Part shown: positions 48,386 through 57,624 of the stretch, in pieces | Position numbering within the stretch: the stretch's first letter is position 1 | Layout: every line of letters starts with the position of its first letter | Source: Epithemia pelagica | Taxonomy: Eukaryota > Bacillariophyta > Bacillariophyceae > Surirellales > Surirellaceae | Assembly (NCBI GenBank): GCA_946965045.2 | Contig: OX337229.1 | Coordinates: forward strand, 2,728,001 to 2,792,000 | Direction: 5' to 3' | DNA: 64,000 bases | Program-made: the position numbers and the translations under genes | The notes under the pieces: generated by a model | The model's database searches: none | What the model saw: only the letters and a program-made list of their open reading frames with translations | What the model was told of the DNA's origin: nothing

Positions 48386-48892
48386 GATGAAGGGTTTGTT
48401 CGGAGAACAGTTCGGAGAACAAGGTCAATGAAGCTATGTTCTTGTTTGGAAGGCAAGTTCTGGATGTTGTCTTCTTGAATGCGCATTTTGACCTTGTCTG
48501 TCATGTTCCGTTCCATCACACATCACTCTGTATCACGAAGCTTTGAATGACGACATTAGATTGATTTATAAAGAGATTCATGTCCATCCAGAAACAAAGA
48601 CACAACTTAAATGCAAAGGTTTAGCTAAGGAACTAAGGAATTCAACCGACATGCGTCATCTGCTTTCTGTGTCTTTGATGTGGACGTCTGTGTGTCGTCA
48701 GTATGGCATATCGAAGATCGAAGATCGAGACTCGAGACTCGAGACACATTTTGAATTTGTGCCCATCTACAATCCACGTCTTGTTTGAATCGTAACTCGT
48801 AAGCTACATGATCGAGATCCTCATTGACCACTCGATTAAGGTACAATTTCTTCTCCCTAGTTGTCAGATCGCAAAGATGCCATTTCGACAGA
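48386..48892. other. Intergenic region
   Basis: It holds the DnaJ promoter and the 3' flank of the nitrilase gene. A short GATCGAGA/CTCGAGAC repeat lies near 48716-48745. No gene is seen. Confidence 0.4.
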
Positions 48893-50336
48893 CTAGTAAT
48901 TAGCAGCGTGGCGATGATGTTGGATTGGAATGCGTTGTCGAATGGAGTTGAGGTAGTCTAGGTCGATCTCTGCTGTCACAATGCTTGGTGTCGAAGATGA
49001 TGAAGTTGGTTCATCCACACCACCGGCATCCGCAACAGTGGTGCCCCATGGATCAACGACCAAAGAATGTCCGTAACTTGTTCGTTTCGGATTGTGGGCG
49101 CCGCATTGCGCCGCGGCTATAACATAACATTGACTTTCCACAGCGCGGGCTGGAATCCCAACAGGAAAGCAAACAGTAGTGCGTGAGAACAAAAGATGGC
49201 CTTGGGCGATATTCTCGCAATTCAACAAGTTGCGCTATTGCATTCTTACCTCTCAAGAGCACATGCCAGTGGGCCTTGCCCGTTGGAACAGTGAAGGCAG
49301 AGGGAACAAGTATGAGTTGGGCACCCTTTTCAACAAGCTTGACATAGAGTTCAGGAAACCGTACATCATAGCATACAGACAGCCCTATCCGACCTGATGA
49401 TAAAAGAGCAATCCAACATGAGAATTATGCAGGAACTGTGATTACGCTTTCTTGTTCTTACTTACCGATGGGAGTGTCGCAAAGAACAAGGTCTTTGCCT
49501 AGCGCGGTGGATTTACTTTCTTGAAGCTGCACTTGGTTTGGTATCGATACATCAAACAAGTGGATTTTTCGATACGTGGCGCGGATCTCGCCCATGGAAT
49601 CAAAGATCAAGTGTGTATTGTAGACGCGACTCTCTGTTTCTTTGTTACTAGTCGGCGAAGCTTCGCAATGAATATGCACACCACCTGCCGAAATCCACAT
49701 TCCACTGGTTCTCGCTATTGTCCGCAGTCCATCCAACAGTGAAATGGGCGAGCTGCTCTGACTGTCGTCTCTCGAATCGGAAGTGGAGTCGACCAATCCG
49801 TTGGCAATAGCAGCATTGCGATTGACGGTTTCTTCCAATAATTCACTCAACCATGATGGGTTTTTCATACGCTCATCGTGATCCTTTCCATCCTCCAATA
49901 AAGGTGGCTCTGCATGAGCCACGGTTTCCGCCGCGCTGATGCCGATAAAACCACAGGCTTCAGGGAGAAAAAGCATTTGTGAACCTCGCTGTTTGGAGCG
50001 ACCGGCACACGCGGCAATGTCCAGTAGATTCTGGACTTTGTTCGAAGTGGAACAAAGTTGAGCCACAGAGACGATGTGCCTCTGCTCTTTCGTCGAGTCC
50101 GTAGATGCTGAGGTTGCCATTGCCCGACAAAACCCACTGCGGTTCGTGGTGATCAACGTTCCCGTTCCCCAACACACAACCAGGGAGATGCGGATTCGTG
50201 CTGTGGAAAGTGGTAAATTGTGTTGTAGAGCATGCAGCATTCGCGTCTGGTCGTTGAGGCCTATTTTCTCCAAGATTTGATACACTCCCGTTCCACCATG
50301 TTGATGGAGGGAGGAGCTCGAAGGTAACCATGTCAT
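48893..50336 (-). CDS. Nitrilase-superfamily amidase (NIT1/NIT2 type), three exons
   Basis: Exons are 50336-49466, 49393-49250 and 49149-48893; introns of 72 and 100 bp have GTAAG donors and CAG acceptors, and the frame joins correctly across both. Catalytic residues are visible: Glu in LFLPEACGF, Lys in YRKIHLFD, and Cys in VCYDVRFPE in exon 2. Exon 3 continues [17 protein letters not shown] and [12 protein letters not shown], typical for the branch that hydrolyses deaminated glutathione or omega-amides. The start is uncertain: ATGs at 50411, 50336, 50240 and 50126 are in frame. MATSAST at 50126 would give a cytosolic protein, while earlier starts add a basic, hydroxylated leader suitable for mitochondria. 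An unusual insertion rich in Ser/Asp lies between the Glu and Lys motifs. Confidence 0.88.
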
Positions 50337-51081
50337 GGTCCATTTCCCCGTCGATATCAGCGACTGATAAAGGCGTCGGAGTCGCTGATATATCTCAGAG
50401 CCATACCACAACAGCTTGTATTGTACGCGTAGTCATATTTCGTATTGTAGTGTTGAATAGTTAAATCTTGGTCATGCAAGTTTAAATGTCTTATGACAAA
50501 ATCTTCTTGACCGCGCAAGACACAACCATCCGTTGGCCGAAGCAGGCATGATCGACAGGCGGCTTTTGTACTTTCTGCCTTACAGAGGAATGGATTTGAT
50601 AATTTCGAGCCGTATTCAGTCGCCAAAAACGGATGAGGGGCAGTTCTACTGAAAGGACACACCTGCGACAAATGGCAAGATCAATCAACGTTGGGGAAAT
50701 TGACGAACAGACTGGTTCAGTGCCGTCTCGAACAGAATTTTTTCATTGGGGGCTCCAGAGGAGTGATGGCTGTTAAGGTTGTGCTGAATTGGTGACTTCT
50801 TGGAAGACAAGAGAGACCCAGACACCGTCGTCAATTCAGAGAGTAGGAAACGAAAGGTAAGCCATTGATTTGTGAAACTCATGTGCACAGGAGGAAGGAA
50901 TACAGAAAGGCAGAGTGGAGATGAATGAAGGTCGGTGCGCCAAATCCATCGCCTGGTCGTGCGGTTGATGGAAGATCGGGATTTTATGCGAAGGCCGCTC
51001 ATCATACGACAGAGTCCATGACCCTCTCACATTAGCTTGCTATTTTCTCAAATAATATCATAACAGAACAAGACATAAGCC
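50337..51081. other. Divergent intergenic region
   Basis: It lies between the nitrilase gene (minus) and the membrane protein gene (plus). Frames reach only about 106 codons and are unconvincing. Confidence 0.4.
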
Positions 51082-52392
51082 ATGGCATCGTCGTTGAAAC
51101 CCTCGGCACGGGTTGTTCCTTCGGTCTTCCACGAGTCCATCGTAGATCCTGTGGAAGATGACGAATGTGCAGAAGACGAGATGGATGATTTTATGTTAGC
51201 GTGTGAAGAATTGTTTGATAAAGAAGATGATAGTGACGGCTATTGGGGTTTTGTGTTGTCATTGATGTTTGCTTGTGTTGCGATTCACTTTTGGAGTCAA
51301 GTCTGCTTGTCCTACATGGCACGGTATCCTTCCTGGGCTGTAGTTTCTCTGGTATCACTCGTGTTTTTGTCCGGATGGTTGTATAGATTTTTGGAAGGCC
51401 AGGATGATGACGAAGACGATGAAGCAGAGGCATTGGAAGAACTTCGAACAGCCGGAGCTTCATGTTCGAGAAGATTATTGATTCGAGCAGCTACAATACA
51501 ATGTGCAAAATTCCGCCACCACGATGAGGACTTGCTTCCAAAACCCAGTTCCTCTACGTCGAGTATAAGCACAATTCTTGAGAGTGACGAGGAAGATAGC
51601 TCATGCCCATCCATGACGCATTCGGAAGAAAGTAATAATGGTTTTGGTGCAGCAGTGGCATCATCATCACGAGAAGTGTCTCTAACTCATTACCGCACGC
51701 TGTCTCGTTCCAGGTTAGCATGTCCACCCTTGTCTATGGTGACAACGGCACCCAATCTTTTAATAAAAGGTGACATTCGAAAGCAGGTCAGATTTGATAT
51801 ATCTATTGAATCAAAGGGATGTCAAGAACCAAAGCTGCAGCATGTGTACGACAAGGAAAATATTTGGTATTCAAGACAGGAACTTCGGGAAATGAGAAGG
51901 AGAGCTCTTTTAGTAGATACCCCTAATGCAGCAGCCTCTGTTTCACCTGCGTCGGATTGGTGGAGATCACTAAGATACTTTCACGCCTTATCAACCTCAA
52001 ATGACTCTGTCCCTATTCCTTTGCTAACTGGACCCGGTCGCCCTGAAACGCAAGACCTCGATGAGCAAAGAGCTTGCTATGAAGAGCAAAAGAAACTCTT
52101 GATCCAAATGCGAGCCCGACTTACCGTGACTTATTTGCAAGTGGAAGAAATTGTGGGACTAGAACGAATTCTGTTCCAACAGAACGACGATCTTTCGGAC
52201 GATGCTTCCATATCTACAACATCACCTATTTGCTTCGACGCATCCATGAAACGGCACTCCTTACTGGAGCTGATCCGTCGAGAAAAGGACGCTGAGAAAA
52301 TTGCTTTTGTGCAACAACATCTCAGCCGCCCCAGTTGTCTCTTCGCACGAGAGATGGCTCTGGCGCAAGCCTGTGCGCTGCAACTTCTGTAG
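51082..52392 (+). CDS. Two-pass membrane protein of unknown function
   Basis: 436 residues, no intron. An acidic N-terminus (ESIVDPVEDDECAEDEMDDF) precedes two adjacent hydrophobic spans, GFVLSLMFACVAIHFWSQV and AVVSLVSLVFLSGWLYRFL, around residues 54-106, making a hairpin with both ends on the same side. An Asp/Glu-rich stretch follows. The rest is Ser-rich and probably cytosolic with KQVRFDISIESKG and KENIWYSRQELREMRRRAL; the latter resembles a short motif (VRFD ... WYxxxE) seen in many diatom proteins of unknown function. The C-terminal third, with EEQKKLLIQMRARLTVTYLQ, LLELIRREKDAEKIAF and REMALAQACALQLL, is helical. I know no family for it. Confidence 0.65.
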   Translation: MASSLKPSARVVPSVFHESIVDPVEDDECAEDEMDDFMLACEELFDKEDDSDGYWGFVLSLMFACVAIHFWSQVCLSYMARYPSWAVVSLVSLVFLSGWLYRFLEGQDDDEDDEAEALEELRTAGASCSRRLLIRAATIQCAKFRHHDEDLLPKPSSSTSSISTILESDEEDSSCPSMTHSEESNNGFGAAVASSSREVSLTHYRTLSRSRLACPPLSMVTTAPNLLIKGDIRKQVRFDISIESKGCQEPKLQHVYDKENIWYSRQELREMRRRALLVDTPNAAASVSPASDWWRSLRYFHALSTSNDSVPIPLLTGPGRPETQDLDEQRACYEEQKKLLIQMRARLTVTYLQVEEIVGLERILFQQNDDLSDDASISTTSPICFDASMKRHSLLELIRREKDAEKIAFVQQHLSRPSCLFAREMALAQACALQLL

Positions 52393-53021
52393 ATCTTGCA
52401 GATTGCAGATGATATTCACTTGGATCCTTTCTGGAAGTCATCGAACTTCATGGTTTCATTCCCAACGACGGTCGATTTACTTGGTGCCAGACATCTTGCA
52501 ACCCGATATCTTGAAATGTTGCACTCGTCGGAAAGAATCCATAAGTGGAAAGGAACCACCGCTCCTGGTGCCCAACGCTTCCGTTGGGTATTTGTACACA
52601 TGACAGGGAATGTACAGCATCTATATCTCGTAACGGTTGATTGTGTTTTCTTCGCATAGAGAGATATGAGGGGGTTTTATTGTTTAATTTTGTCACTTAC
52701 CACTCCAGCCATTCCTTTTGGAGTTCGTAGCTGGTTCGACACGGGGCCGATCGCGTTCATTAACCTCTATCTTTCTATTACTAGAGTGATCTCAAGTCAA
52801 TTGACTCAGGTTTATTTCGGAGAGATGAGAGGGGGGATACTCTGATCCGCTCTTCTCAAGCAGAGCCAGTTACTAATAGACTAGCTAGGGTAGCTATGCG
52901 TAACTTCTTTTCAACGCGGAAGTGCGTCAGATTCGCGTTCGGAAGCGCGATCTTTTGACTTTTAACACATTCTCTTTCTCTCGTTGCGACCAACACACAA
53001 GATACCAACTCGCCTTCAACG
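52393..53021. other. Intergenic region
   Basis: It holds the 3' end of the membrane protein gene and the promoter of the thylakoid protein gene. No supported gene is seen. Confidence 0.4.
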
Positions 53022-53624
53022 ATGAAGTCTCTATTTGTCACTTTTCAAACAATATTGGTGTTCTACGCCCCTGCCGCGGCTTTTTCCGTGGAAAACCGTC
53101 GATCTTTCTTGGGTGGGACAGCGGCTGCGTTTGGCGCAGCAGTTACCACTTGGCCGGCCGCGCCGCATGTCGCCACGGCGGAATACCGACTGGGCGACCC
53201 CAACAGTGTGGTTGGTAAAGAAATCCGATCCTTTAATGCACTCATCAAGGAATTTCAAAATACTGCGCTGGATGGCGGTCTCGATGCGTCCAAAATTGAG
53301 GGACCCAGTATGCCCTTTGTCGAGTTTGGTGAATTCATGAAAACTGGTCAAGTTGCCGAGGTCGAATTCATGGCCCCCAGTGGTGTCGAGGCCTACGTGA
53401 CGCTCAAAACAAAGAGTGGCAAGCCTCTCAAACCGGGAAGCAAACCCAAAGAGTTTGTGGGAAACTATCCAGCCGGTGTTCCTATTCGCATTGGTCAAGG
53501 CTACCCAACTGGGGGCAAAAACTCGTGGAGTAGCCCCGACTACGTCATTCGAAGTGTTTCAAACTTTGGTGTTCCCTACAAGTTCACTGTACCTGCACTC
53601 AAAGCATTATCGAAAAAGAAGTAG
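53022..53624 (+). CDS. Thylakoid lumenal protein with predicted Tat signal
   Basis: The N-terminus shows three targeting steps. First is an ER signal peptide (MKSLFVTFQTILVFYAPAAA) followed by FSVENRR, the plastid Phe motif. Then comes the twin-arginine sequence RRSFLGGTAAAFGAAVTTWP ending near HVATA, a thylakoid Tat signal. The mature protein starts about AEYRLGDPNSVVGKEIRSFN and is about 150 residues. It contains FGEFMKTGQVAEVEFMAPSG and AYVTLKTKSGKPLKPG, reminiscent of small lumenal proteins, including the helper region found with FtsH-like or PsbP-like partners; I cannot name the family with certainty. The SDR retroelement begins five bases after the stop codon, so the normal 3' end of this mRNA must lie inside the element. 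Confidence 0.75.
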   Translation: MKSLFVTFQTILVFYAPAAAFSVENRRSFLGGTAAAFGAAVTTWPAAPHVATAEYRLGDPNSVVGKEIRSFNALIKEFQNTALDGGLDASKIEGPSMPFVEFGEFMKTGQVAEVEFMAPSGVEAYVTLKTKSGKPLKPGSKPKEFVGNYPAGVPIRIGQGYPTGGKNSWSSPDYVIRSVSNFGVPYKFTVPALKALSKKK

Positions 53625-53629
53625 AGTGG

Positions 53630-53667
53630 GAAATGAAATGCTAGGAGCCCAACCTTGCTACCGCACC
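53630..53667 (-). repeat. B2 repeat of the YR retroelement
   Basis: It starts gaaatgaaatgctaggag, is identical by eye to 53925-53962, and lies at the extreme 3' end of the element. Confidence 0.85.
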
Positions 53668-53691
53668 ATGGCCTGGGCGGGTAGAGGCGGG

Positions 53692-53847
53692 TTAGACTAT
53701 TCTACTCGGACTCAGCAGTCTCTTGTGACGGCCAAAGGAAAGAATGAGCATGTTGCCAAGGGAAGAAACATGGCAGTGTGACAACGCCAGGCGCGCACGC
53801 CGGGCACGATGTGTCTTGATCGTCTGTCGTGCGTACCGCAACAACAA
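53692..53847 (-). repeat. A2 repeat of the YR retroelement
   Basis: 156 bp, starting ttagactattctactcgg and ending accgcaacaacaa. It equals A1 except for two substitutions. It lies between B1 and B2. Confidence 0.88.
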
Positions 53848-53924
53848 TGGCAAATTGCCACTTCAGTTGCGTCCCTCCTCCTCCCTCTACAAGACAGGAC
53901 AGAACTAGGTGTGATGTGCTGGGC

Positions 53925-53962
53925 GAAATGAAATGCTAGGAGCCCAACCTTGCTACCGCACC
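53925..53962 (-). repeat. B1 repeat of the YR retroelement
   Basis: 38-bp copy of 53630-53667, located downstream of the recombinase gene in element orientation. Confidence 0.85.
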
Positions 53963-54140
53963 CTGTTGCAGGGCCAACATAGACGTGGAGGGATGGGAAG
54001 GATCGGAGGTCCGGGCAATAGGTTGTTTGATTTTTTTTTGTCGTTTGGTGGTGCAGGGGTGAGGCGGTTTGTAGTAGTGTGTGGATGTAGTTCCGTGTGT
54101 GTGGACGCAGTGTAGGTCCGGTGTCGTCGGAGGAAAGCGA

Positions 54141-55340
54141 CTAGGACGTGGTCGAGGAGGATGGGGACCAGTGGGCTGCCAGTTGAAGTACATGCTGCTC
54201 GCGCGGTGGGACGTCGGTGCCAGGTTCCAGCTGAAAGGCGCCATGGACATGCATTTTTGAGGCGAGGTTTTTGATGACGGGGGTAGCCTGCGCGTGTAGA
54301 TACCAAAACATCGCGTCAGAGCGCCATCGGCCGACCAACTTGATCATGTCAGAGTCTACCTGGGCACAGAGCAGGGCCATGGCGCCACCAGCACGCAGAC
54401 TTCGAGTCTGGACCTTTTCGGGGATGACACCGGAATCGGGCTCGAGGACAGTGGCGGAGCGCAAAAGGTTGGTGAGCAAGCTGGAGGTGACGACGACCCA
54501 GCCATTTGCATGACGGGCGATGGAACAGAGTGGGGTGTTGGGGCTCCCACCGATACTGCGGACGTGGATAATGCGTCGTGCCAGAGCCTTGGTCGGGCAA
54601 GCGACTACATGACCACTAATTCCGTGGGCGATGATTTTGCCTTTTTGTCGGTTCTTCTGAGTTTCGAAGGTGATGGAGGACGACGTTGCTTTGCGTAGTT
54701 CGTCGTAGGTGCATTTGAATGGTTCTAGTTTCCGTGTGCCAATGGAGAAGGAAATCTGGCGGGCACGCAAGGGTTTGTTTTCGTTGGTGTAACAGTGTTC
54801 TCCGGATCTCAGCATGTAATAGAAGGCGATCCATGTCATATCCATTACAACGGTAGCTTCTGGCTGTCGTTTAGAGGCGTCTGAAATGGCTTGCGCCTGG
54901 TTCATTATGCTGAGCGGAATGGGCTGGAGACGGACGGGTGCTGGGTCTGCATGGCGCATGCCTTTGAGTTGGGAGGCTGGGCGCTGGTCTATTGCACCAT
55001 ATTGATTGTACCGGGGGTCTGCGGCCCCCATTGAGACAAACGTTTTGGCGACGGCGAGTAACTCGTCAGCCACGGTATCACCGCGGACCGGGTCACCACT
55101 CCGGCTGCAGCGTCCGTCTCGCACTCGCTGAGCGAAGACCTGTAAGACGGGGATTTTGTCGTCAAAGGCTTGAAGGAAGGGGTCGAGCGCCAAGGATTGG
55201 CAAAAGGGGAGCCAGGACTTCGTCCAGATACGGTCTTGGGTGGCGGCACACTTTTCAGAGACGGCGGTTCTTGCCGTGTCTTGAGCAAGGCGGAGATCAA
55301 AATAGAAATTGTCTCTTGCCGAGGCCGGTGAAGCTGCCAT
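54141..55340 (-). CDS. Tyrosine recombinase (integrase) of the YR retroelement
   Basis: 399 residues starting MAASPASARDNFYFDL. The N-terminal SAM-like helical part includes RIWTKSWLPFCQSLALDPFL. The catalytic part has WIAFYYMLRSGEHCYT (first Arg), VQTRSLRAGGAMALL (second Arg; a His usually precedes SLR, here it is Arg), MIKLVGRWRSD, and MFWYLHAQ with the candidate nucleophile Tyr. Such enzymes insert the circular DNA copy by strand exchange and not by DDE integration. The start overlaps the 3' end of the RT frame by about 350 bp in another frame, as in related elements. The His to Arg change may or may not impair activity. Confidence 0.82.
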   Translation of the reverse strand: MAASPASARDNFYFDLRLAQDTARTAVSEKCAATQDRIWTKSWLPFCQSLALDPFLQAFDDKIPVLQVFAQRVRDGRCSRSGDPVRGDTVADELLAVAKTFVSMGAADPRYNQYGAIDQRPASQLKGMRHADPAPVRLQPIPLSIMNQAQAISDASKRQPEATVVMDMTWIAFYYMLRSGEHCYTNENKPLRARQISFSIGTRKLEPFKCTYDELRKATSSSITFETQKNRQKGKIIAHGISGHVVACPTKALARRIIHVRSIGGSPNTPLCSIARHANGWVVVTSSLLTNLLRSATVLEPDSGVIPEKVQTRSLRAGGAMALLCAQVDSDMIKLVGRWRSDAMFWYLHAQATPVIKNLASKMHVHGAFQLEPGTDVPPREQHVLQLAAHWSPSSSTTS

Positions 55341-57358
55341 GGTGTATGCTGTTGGTGAACGGAGTTAAAATGTGTGAGAAGCATAGAGTCAGAAAGGGAG
55401 AAGAGTCGTGACGCATCGTCCGCGAGGCGGTTGTGTTGGCCGGGGTAGTAGGAGACTTGATGTAAGTAGCGATGCTGTCGTTGGTGGAGACTGGCTGCGC
55501 GTAGGATGTAGGAGGCAGAACTGGCAGATGTGACGCTTCCGGCCCGATTCCAACCGACGGCCGCCGTGTTGTCGCATCCTGTAGCAATAGTTCTCTCGCG
55601 GACGTCTGCTACAGAGGCGAGTGTGTCGGCATGCAGTAAAGTGGCGGCGAGTTCGAGGTCGTTGTTTGTAATAGGGCCCGTGGGATTGGATGGGCTTTGA
55701 ATGTATTCACGGAGGCATGAGGGGAGCTCAAGGCGCCACACGATTGGTGGATGGTATGGGGTGCGCGAGGATGGTCTGGTAGGGGACAGCCAGACACCAC
55801 CGAATCCAGATGGGGCAGCATCACAGGCACCGACGAAGCTAGGATGAGTGGGGATAACTTCAGCAATCCGAGTGGGACGGGAGGTGATGTCTTGGGCAAG
55901 AGTCCACGGGTCTGTTAGTTGGTCTTGGACACATTGGTCTAATGTAACAGTAGTTTTGTCGTGGTGGTGGGACAGGGCGAGTTGGAGGTGTGAGAACATT
56001 CCTCGTCCGCCGGGTATTCCGATAAGCATACTGCGGAGTTCTCCCAAAAGTTTGTGCCAGTGAACGATTGGGACGGATGGTTTCCCACGGGTGTCGTGCA
56101 AAAGGCATAGGAGTTTTTGGCGGCGGTGTGGTGGGAGTTCGATTGTTTGCCGGAGGGTGTCAACGTTCCAGCCGAGCACCGTTTTGAATGTTGACCAACA
56201 GCCGTCCCCGCGAGCAAGTTTTTTGATGGAAACAGGTTCACGGCGGCCGTCAAGTTCGTCGGAGGGATCGTTGGGCCGAAAAACCGCGTCTGTACAATGG
56301 AGCAGGGTGCGACGGATACGGTTTAGACGGGGGGCGGAGCCTTGTGCAACTTGAATGGTGTCGTCGAGGTAAACGTCCGTGTGGGCGGTAGGGCCGCGAC
56401 GGAAGGGGACGAATTTTGAGGGTGGTGGTGTGGTTGTGTTTGGCAATGACCCAAGCAGTTGTTGGGGCGAAAGGCGAACCGCTGTTCCGTTGGTGGAGGG
56501 GGGAGGAACGGTGATGATGGGCCGGCCGTCAGAGGGTAAGGCTGGAGTGGTGCTCGCAATTGTTTCGAGGGGATGTTTTGGTGGGTCCCAAGAGCAAGCA
56601 ACAGTAAATTGGTTTGCCAGGTCGGCGATGGTCTCCGTCAACGCAGTAAATTGAGGAGGACTCTCGGTCCAGCCCATTGGTAGCGTTGTTGGAAACGCGA
56701 TTAGATCATCCGTAGCATGTGGTTCCCGAGGGAGAACAACACCAAGGCGTGGAACGTCAGCTGGCGCCAAGGGGACGCGGTAAAGTCCGTCTGACAGGTC
56801 TATTTTTAGGAGGTAGACCGGTCCGTGTTGGGGCGGAGCGGAAAGGATGGAGCGGAGTACGCGCTTCAAGGTGCCGCCGAATTGCATGGCTTCGGGGAAG
56901 GCTTGACGGTTGGTGGTGTTGTTGACGTTGCTGTAGGTATAATCCACAATGATACGGGGACGCTGTTCTCGCTGGGGGACGCATCCAATGGGTGAAATAC
57001 GTAGGTTTGGGAGGTGTCGAACGGCTTCGAATGGGAGCACTAGCCAGTAACCTCGACGGACCATGTCGGCCATGTCGTCGTAGATGAAATCTTGGTAGTC
57101 GAGCGCGCTTTTGTGGCAACCTCTTGCGGTGGCCATGGCGCGTTGGCCGTCGGTCCATTCTTGATCGACGGAAAGCACTGGAACTCCGGCTCGACGGAAT
57201 TCGGCTAGGATGGCTGCGGCTTTGTGCGGCAGTTGGGCGATGAAAGGGGCGATGCACGACCGCCCGCGGACACGATGCACGAATTCGGTCCAAGAGGAGG
57301 AAAGCAATGAAGAATGGGCAACTACTGACTTACCAAGGTCTGTGTTATTCGGGTTCAT
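54989..57358 (-). CDS. Reverse transcriptase-RNase H of the YR retroelement
   Basis: From the ATG at 57358 (MNPNNTDLGKSVV) about 790 codons follow; the frame is open back to 57904, but that part mirrors gag. RT blocks are PIGCVPQREQRPRIIVDYTY, VYLLKIDLSDGLYRVPL (first catalytic Asp), FPTTLPMGWTESPPQFTALT and TDVYLDDTIQVAQG with YLDD. RNase H follows: FVGACDAAPSGFGGVWL, NNDLELAATLLH, TGCDNTAAVGWNRAGS and HNRLADDASRLF, giving the D-E-D-D set. The sequence type is that of DIRS/Ngaro polymerases. The last 115 codons overlap the recombinase gene and are probably not conserved. A C21 tract lies just before the ATG. Confidence 0.85.
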   Translation of the reverse strand: MNPNNTDLGKSVVAHSSLLSSSWTEFVHRVRGRSCIAPFIAQLPHKAAAILAEFRRAGVPVLSVDQEWTDGQRAMATARGCHKSALDYQDFIYDDMADMVRRGYWLVLPFEAVRHLPNLRISPIGCVPQREQRPRIIVDYTYSNVNNTTNRQAFPEAMQFGGTLKRVLRSILSAPPQHGPVYLLKIDLSDGLYRVPLAPADVPRLGVVLPREPHATDDLIAFPTTLPMGWTESPPQFTALTETIADLANQFTVACSWDPPKHPLETIASTTPALPSDGRPIITVPPPSTNGTAVRLSPQQLLGSLPNTTTPPPSKFVPFRRGPTAHTDVYLDDTIQVAQGSAPRLNRIRRTLLHCTDAVFRPNDPSDELDGRREPVSIKKLARGDGCWSTFKTVLGWNVDTLRQTIELPPHRRQKLLCLLHDTRGKPSVPIVHWHKLLGELRSMLIGIPGGRGMFSHLQLALSHHHDKTTVTLDQCVQDQLTDPWTLAQDITSRPTRIAEVIPTHPSFVGACDAAPSGFGGVWLSPTRPSSRTPYHPPIVWRLELPSCLREYIQSPSNPTGPITNNDLELAATLLHADTLASVADVRERTIATGCDNTAAVGWNRAGSVTSASSASYILRAASLHQRQHRYLHQVSYYPGQHNRLADDASRLFSLSDSMLLTHFNSVHQQHTPWQLHRPRQETISILISALLKTRQEPPSLKSVPPPKTVSGRSPGSPFANPWRSTPSFKPLTTKSPSYRSSLSECETDAAAGVVTRSAVIPWLTSYSPSPKRLSQWGPQTPGTINMVQ

Positions 57359-57624
57359 GTATGCGGGGGGGGGGGGGGGGGGGGGCTCGAGCGTGCGGGT
57401 AATTTTTTGTCCAAATGTTTCCGGGAGTATTGTGACTTGGCAGGGATTTTTAGGTGCGATGTCGAGGCAGTGGATGGAAAGGACGAAATGGACTCGGGTG
57501 TGGAAGGGGACGAGGGGTGGTTGGTGACAGACTTGGATGGTGTAGTAGGTGGCCTGGAGACGACTGGATAATAGAAACGAGGACGTTTCGGAGCAGGTGC
57601 TTGGAAGTCGTCTTGGCCTCCATC
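57359..57624 (-). other. Gag-RT linker with amber stop before it and a C21 tract
   Basis: After the gag TAG (57625-57627) the gag frame stays open for 79 codons of Ser/Pro-rich linker, starting DGGQDDFQAPAPKRPRFYY, then runs into 21 C (57365-57385 as G on plus). Beyond the tract the RT frame differs from gag by one base (-1). Either read-through plus slippage makes a Gag-RT fusion, or the copy has a mutation and a miscounted homopolymer. Confidence 0.5.
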
